Program-made: the position numbers and the translations under genes | The notes under the pieces: generated by a model | Database searches by the model: none | What the model saw: only the letters and a program-made list of their open reading frames with translations | Told to the model about the DNA's origin: nothing | Shown: in pieces, positions 16,376 to 19,119 of the stretch | Layout of the letters: every line of letters begins with the position of its first letter | Numbering within the stretch: position 1 is the stretch's first letter | From: Chloroflexota bacterium | GTDB taxonomy: Bacteria > Chloroflexota > UBA6077 | Direction of reading: 5' to 3' | Length of the DNA: 19,119 nt | Assembly: GCA_021806765.1 (NCBI GenBank) | Contig: JAJZQR010000083.1 | Span: 1 to 19,119 of the forward strand

Positions 16376-18063
16376 CCGTTGCTGGCCACCCGCACCGAGT
16401 CGCCGTCGTTGAGGCCGCTGAGGCCCACTACGACCACCTGCTCGCCGGCCTTGACCCCGCTCATGATTTCCACGTTGCCGTCGGAGGGGATCCCCTGGAC
16501 CACCTGCCGCATCTGGGCCTTGCCGTCTGCTACGACGAACACTACGTCCTTGCCGTTTCGCTGGACCACGGCATCCCGCGGCACCAGCAGCGCGTCGTTC
16601 CGCTGCTCCGCCGTGATCTTGATGTCGGCGAACATGCCGGGTTTCAGCTTCCCGCCCGAGTCGTCGGGCGTTAGGGTCATGCTGAAGGTGTGGCTCTTGG
16701 GGTCTGCAGATGGCGCTATGCTGGTCACCTTGCCGCTGAAGGTCTGGCCCGGATAGGCCGGTACGGTGAGGGCGGCAGAAAGGCCCGGCTTGAGCTGGGA
16801 CAGGCGAGATTCTTCCACGCTAACCTGGGCCTGCAGATCGCTGCCCACCAGGGTGACGACCGGGGTGGAGGCAGAGGCCAGGGCTCCGGGGGAAACCAGC
16901 TTCTGGGTCACCATCCCGTCGAAAGGGGCCACCAGGGTGGCATCGGCCAGGTTGGACTTGGCAGTAGCGAGGGCGGCCTGGGCCACATCTACGCCGGCCT
17001 GGGCGATGGCCAGATCGTCGGTCGTGGGACCGTTCTTCAACTGGTCCAGCTTGGCCTGGTAGGCCGCAATATCGGCCTGGGACTTGTCGATCGTGCTCTG
17101 GGCCTGCTGGAGGTCCTGGGCCGTGGGGCCGCTCTTCAACTGGTTCAGTTTGCTCACCGCGGCGTTGTAGTTGGCCGTGGCCGAATCCAGGAGACTCTGC
17201 GCGGACTGGATCGCGGCTGGTGTGGGCCCCGCTTGCAGTATCTGCAGCTTCTGGACGGCAGCGTCGTAGGCGGCCTTGGCGGCGTCATAGGCATCCTGGA
17301 CCGAGGAGGAGCTTGTGGCGCTCTTGACTTCGGACAGGCGGCCGTTCTGCGCCAGTTGCCAGTTGTCCTCGGCGCTCGCCAGGTTAGCTTTGGCCGAGAC
17401 TACGTCCCTCTGAGCGGCGGCCACCTGGTCCGCGGTGGGTCCGGCTTTCACTTGATCGAGAGCCGCCTGGTAGCTCTTCATCGAAGCCGTGTAGCTGTCC
17501 ACCGATGCCTGGGCCGAGGCCAGAACGTCGGGGGTCGGGCCGTTCTTCAGCCTATCCATGGATGCCTGGTTGGAGGCCAGGTCGGCCTTGGCCTTGTCCA
17601 GGGCCGTCTGGGCAGCCTGGATGTCGGAGGCCGTGGCGCCGTTCCTGGTCTGGTTCAGCTTGGCTTTCGCCATGCTCAAGTTGGCCTCGCTCTGCTGGAC
17701 GGCCAGCTGAAGGGTGCTCTTGTCCAAGGTGGCAATGGTGTCGCCGGCTTTGACCTGGCTGCCCACATCGACCATCAGCTTCTCGAGGCGGCCGGAACTC
17801 CTGGGGGCGACGTTGACCTGGGATCCGGATTGGAGGGTGCCCGAGTAGGTGAAGATGAGATTGACCTGCCCCTGGGCGACGGGGGATGCGTTCACCGTTT
17901 TACCGGCTCCACCGGACGCCCCTCCGGGCCTTTGTGGTGCGGGTCCGGGAGTCCCTGTTTTCGTTTGGGCTTGAGGCGCAGCGTTGCCGGAAGTATCCGA
18001 ACAACCCACCACGCTGCCAGTGACCAGAAAAGCTAGGACGATGCCGGTGATGACCCGCGACAC
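16189..18063 (-). CDS. RND efflux adaptor, HlyD/AcrA-type periplasmic-fusion lipoprotein with 33-residue GPT repeats
   Basis: The 624-residue product begins with a signal sequence ending in a lipobox (VTGSVVGC, Cys21), so it should be a lipoprotein. The biotinyl-lipoyl-like N-half SGRLEKLMVDVGSQVKAGD (90-108) and C-half APFDGMVTQKLVSPGA (379-394) flank a long helical region. There, (N/A/S)GxT motifs recur at residues 141, 174, 207, a degenerate copy at 240, then 278, 311 and 344: steps of 33 residues except one of 38. Beta-barrel and membrane-proximal domains follow (about 410-560), then a low-complexity Gln/Ser/Gly tail (563-624). Start is GTG 18063 with AAAGGAG seven bases upstream. It is first in a two-gene operon with the pump, which it should link to the envelope. 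Confidence 0.92.
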   Translation of the reverse strand: MSRVITGIVLAFLVTGSVVGCSDTSGNAAPQAQTKTGTPGPAPQRPGGASGGAGKTVNASPVAQGQVNLIFTYSGTLQSGSQVNVAPRSSGRLEKLMVDVGSQVKAGDTIATLDKSTLQLAVQQSEANLSMAKAKLNQTRNGATASDIQAAQTALDKAKADLASNQASMDRLKNGPTPDVLASAQASVDSYTASMKSYQAALDQVKAGPTADQVAAAQRDVVSAKANLASAEDNWQLAQNGRLSEVKSATSSSSVQDAYDAAKAAYDAAVQKLQILQAGPTPAAIQSAQSLLDSATANYNAAVSKLNQLKSGPTAQDLQQAQSTIDKSQADIAAYQAKLDQLKNGPTTDDLAIAQAGVDVAQAALATAKSNLADATLVAPFDGMVTQKLVSPGALASASTPVVTLVGSDLQAQVSVEESRLSQLKPGLSAALTVPAYPGQTFSGKVTSIAPSADPKSHTFSMTLTPDDSGGKLKPGMFADIKITAEQRNDALLVPRDAVVQRNGKDVVFVVADGKAQMRQVVQGIPSDGNVEIMSGVKAGEQVVVVGLSGLNDGDSVRVASNGGGQPSDQQQGAPSKSQQPGSSGQQQSQQSGRQQQSGSSGQQQPQRPGSSGQQPGTPAQQQQ

Positions 18064-18131
18064 AGGATGCTCCTTTCGATTTTGTGTGGCGGCGACCTGA
18101 GACTCAAATACTTTCTGGAAGCAGGGCGCAG

Positions 18132-18161
18132 AAAGGGGCGGAGCCCCGGCCCCGCCCCTTT
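18132..18161 (-). terminator. Probable terminator after the HtrA-type protease gene
   Basis: AAAGGGGCGG (18132-18141) pairs perfectly with CCGCCCCTTT (18152-18161) around a ten-base loop that can itself pair (GCC/GGC). On the minus strand it lies 13 bases after the protease stop and ends in a short T-run. It separates the protease from the efflux operon, whose ribosome site starts about 60 bases on. I see no clear promoter for the efflux operon in 18064-18131. Confidence 0.7.
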
Positions 18162-18174
18162 CCGAGTTCTCTCT

Positions 18175-19119
18175 CTACTGCTGGCCCAGGTCCGCGGGCC
18201 ATGCGGCCAGGGTCACCTCAACCTGCTTCTCCTGGCCGCTCCTGCGGATGGTGAGGGTTACCTTATCGCCTACCTTCTTCGTGTCGAGGTAGGTGGAGAT
18301 CTCCTCTACCTTGCTGACTTTCTGGCCGTCCACGGCTAGGATCACGTCGCCACCCTTGGGTGTCTGGGTGCTGGACTGCGACCCGCGAGTAACCGTAGCA
18401 CCTTGCAGCCCGGCGCTGGCGGCCGGGCTGTTCGGCATCACCTGCACCACGTAGACGCCCTCGGCTGGAACGCCCAGATCCTGGGCCACGTTGGAGGTCA
18501 CAGAAGTACCGGAGATGCCGAGCCAGGGATGGGAGATCGCTTTGCCCGCTATCAGATCCTGCAGTTCGCTATTCGCCGTGTCGATGGGGACGGCGAAGCC
18601 GACGCCCACCGAACCCCTGACTGGGCTCTCTATGGCCGAAGTGATGCCGATCACCTGGCCGGAGGAGTTGAGCAAAGGCCCGCCCGAGTTGCCGGGGTTG
18701 ATGGCCGCATCGGTCTGGATCATGTTCTTGATGGGCCTGGCGCTGCTTCCGCCGGAGTAGGTGCGGCCGACGGAGCTGATAACCCCAACAGTGATGGTGT
18801 GGTCCAGGCCGAAGGGGTTCCCGATGGCGATGGCCATCTGGCCGGGCCTCAGATCCTTGGAGCTACCCAGGTTGGCCACCGTCAGATCGGACGCGTTCAC
18901 GTCGATCTTCAGCACCGCCAGGTCGTTGCCCGGGTCGGCGCCCAGCAGCTTCGCCTGAACCGTGGTGTCGTTGGCCAGGGTCACGTCTATCCGATCAGCC
19001 CCTTCGACCACATGGTTGTTGGTGAGGATGTGGCCCTGATCGTCGATGATGATTCCGGAACCGGTGCCGGTGGACGGCTGGGGCTGCTGAGGCTGCTGAG
19101 GCTGCTGAGGCAGCCCGGG
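18175..19119 (-). CDS. HtrA/DegP-type serine protease with PDZ domain (N-terminus beyond the window)
   Basis: Envelope protein quality-control protease, partial: 314 residues visible with the frame open to the window edge. The visible part begins with a Gln/Pro-rich linker (QQP repeats) then STGTGSGIIIDD. The catalytic triad is complete: His36 in TNNHVV, Asp66 in GNDLAVLKID and Ser145 in NPGNSGGP (numbering from the window edge). A single C-terminal PDZ domain covers about 200-314 (GVYVVQVMPNSPAASAGL, GDVILAVDGQKV), with a short insertion, TVTRGSQSSTQTPKGG. An internal GTG at 19011 lies after the catalytic His and is not the start. Orientation matches the efflux genes downstream, but a terminator-like hairpin separates them. 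Expected N-terminal membrane anchor or signal is outside the window. Confidence 0.93.
   Translation of the reverse strand, partial: PGLPQQPQQPQQPQPSTGTGSGIIIDDQGHILTNNHVVEGADRIDVTLANDTTVQAKLLGADPGNDLAVLKIDVNASDLTVANLGSSKDLRPGQMAIAIGNPFGLDHTITVGVISSVGRTYSGGSSARPIKNMIQTDAAINPGNSGGPLLNSSGQVIGITSAIESPVRGSVGVGFAVPIDTANSELQDLIAGKAISHPWLGISGTSVTSNVAQDLGVPAEGVYVVQVMPNSPAASAGLQGATVTRGSQSSTQTPKGGDVILAVDGQKVSKVEEISTYLDTKKVGDKVTLTIRRSGQEKQVEVTLAAWPADLGQQ
19082..19108 (-). repeat. Nine-base tandem repeat encoding QQP linker
   Basis: Three exact copies of GGCTGCTGA on the plus strand encode Gln-Gln-Pro repeats in the linker before the protease domain. The array may continue beyond the window edge. Confidence 0.85.

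Noticed and set aside
16173..16376. 68-residue N-terminal extension of the RND pump
   Set aside because: It overlaps the end of the adaptor gene in another frame and consists of Ser/Pro/Asn-rich shadow sequence; ATG 16172 has a good ribosome site and matches family N-termini.
16690..18036. 448-codon plus-strand ORF antisense to the adaptor
   Set aside because: Shadow frame. The adaptor on the minus strand has a lipobox, lipoyl halves and a good ribosome site.

Overview
The window is GC-rich bacterial DNA in which TGA is an ordinary stop codon in several genes. No rRNA, tRNA, CRISPR array or recognisable IS transposase was seen. The gene order pyrR-pyrB-pyrC-carA-carB-pyrK-pyrD, PyrR-type RNA control, a Bacillus-type ATCase without pyrI and a class 1B dihydroorotate dehydrogenase all point to a Gram-positive-like or Chloroflexota-type lineage. 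An RND pump with a lipoprotein adaptor carrying GPT-punctuated repeats fits Chloroflexota. The phylum is an inference, not a demonstration.

Layout. (1) 40-402, minus: a small rhodanese whose reading frame has TGA exactly at both cysteines of the CxC active-site loop. The rest of the domain continues intact in frame, so it is a strong candidate for a double-selenocysteine (U-x-U) rhodanese. A SECIS-like stem-loop lies just downstream. (2) 519-10475, plus: the pyrimidine operon. It has a promoter, a PyrR-binding hairpin whose 3' arm holds a Shine-Dalgarno site for a 29-codon leader ORF, a terminator inside that ORF, then pyrR, pyrB, pyrC, a four-helix-bundle (S23/IVP-type) gene, carA, carB, pyrK, pyrD and a perfect 18-bp terminator stem. 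The pathway encoded runs from bicarbonate and glutamine to orotate; pyrE and pyrF are not in the window. (3) 10790-12961, plus: a chemoreceptor with an odd domain order. (4) 13020-18063, minus: a two-gene RND efflux operon (lipoprotein adaptor, then pump). (5) 18175-19119, minus: the 3' part of an HtrA-type serine protease, cut by the window end.

The two most unusual layers are the UGA-containing rhodanese and a family of inverted heptamer arrays (unit YCAGNNC / GNNCTGR) found three times, all inside the pyr operon. One pair of arrays brackets the four-helix-bundle gene as a perfect 28-bp inverted repeat. One is inserted in frame inside carB. One forms a long hairpin just before pyrD. The core of each heptamer differs (CA, TC, AA) but the architecture is the same, which looks like an undescribed element family.
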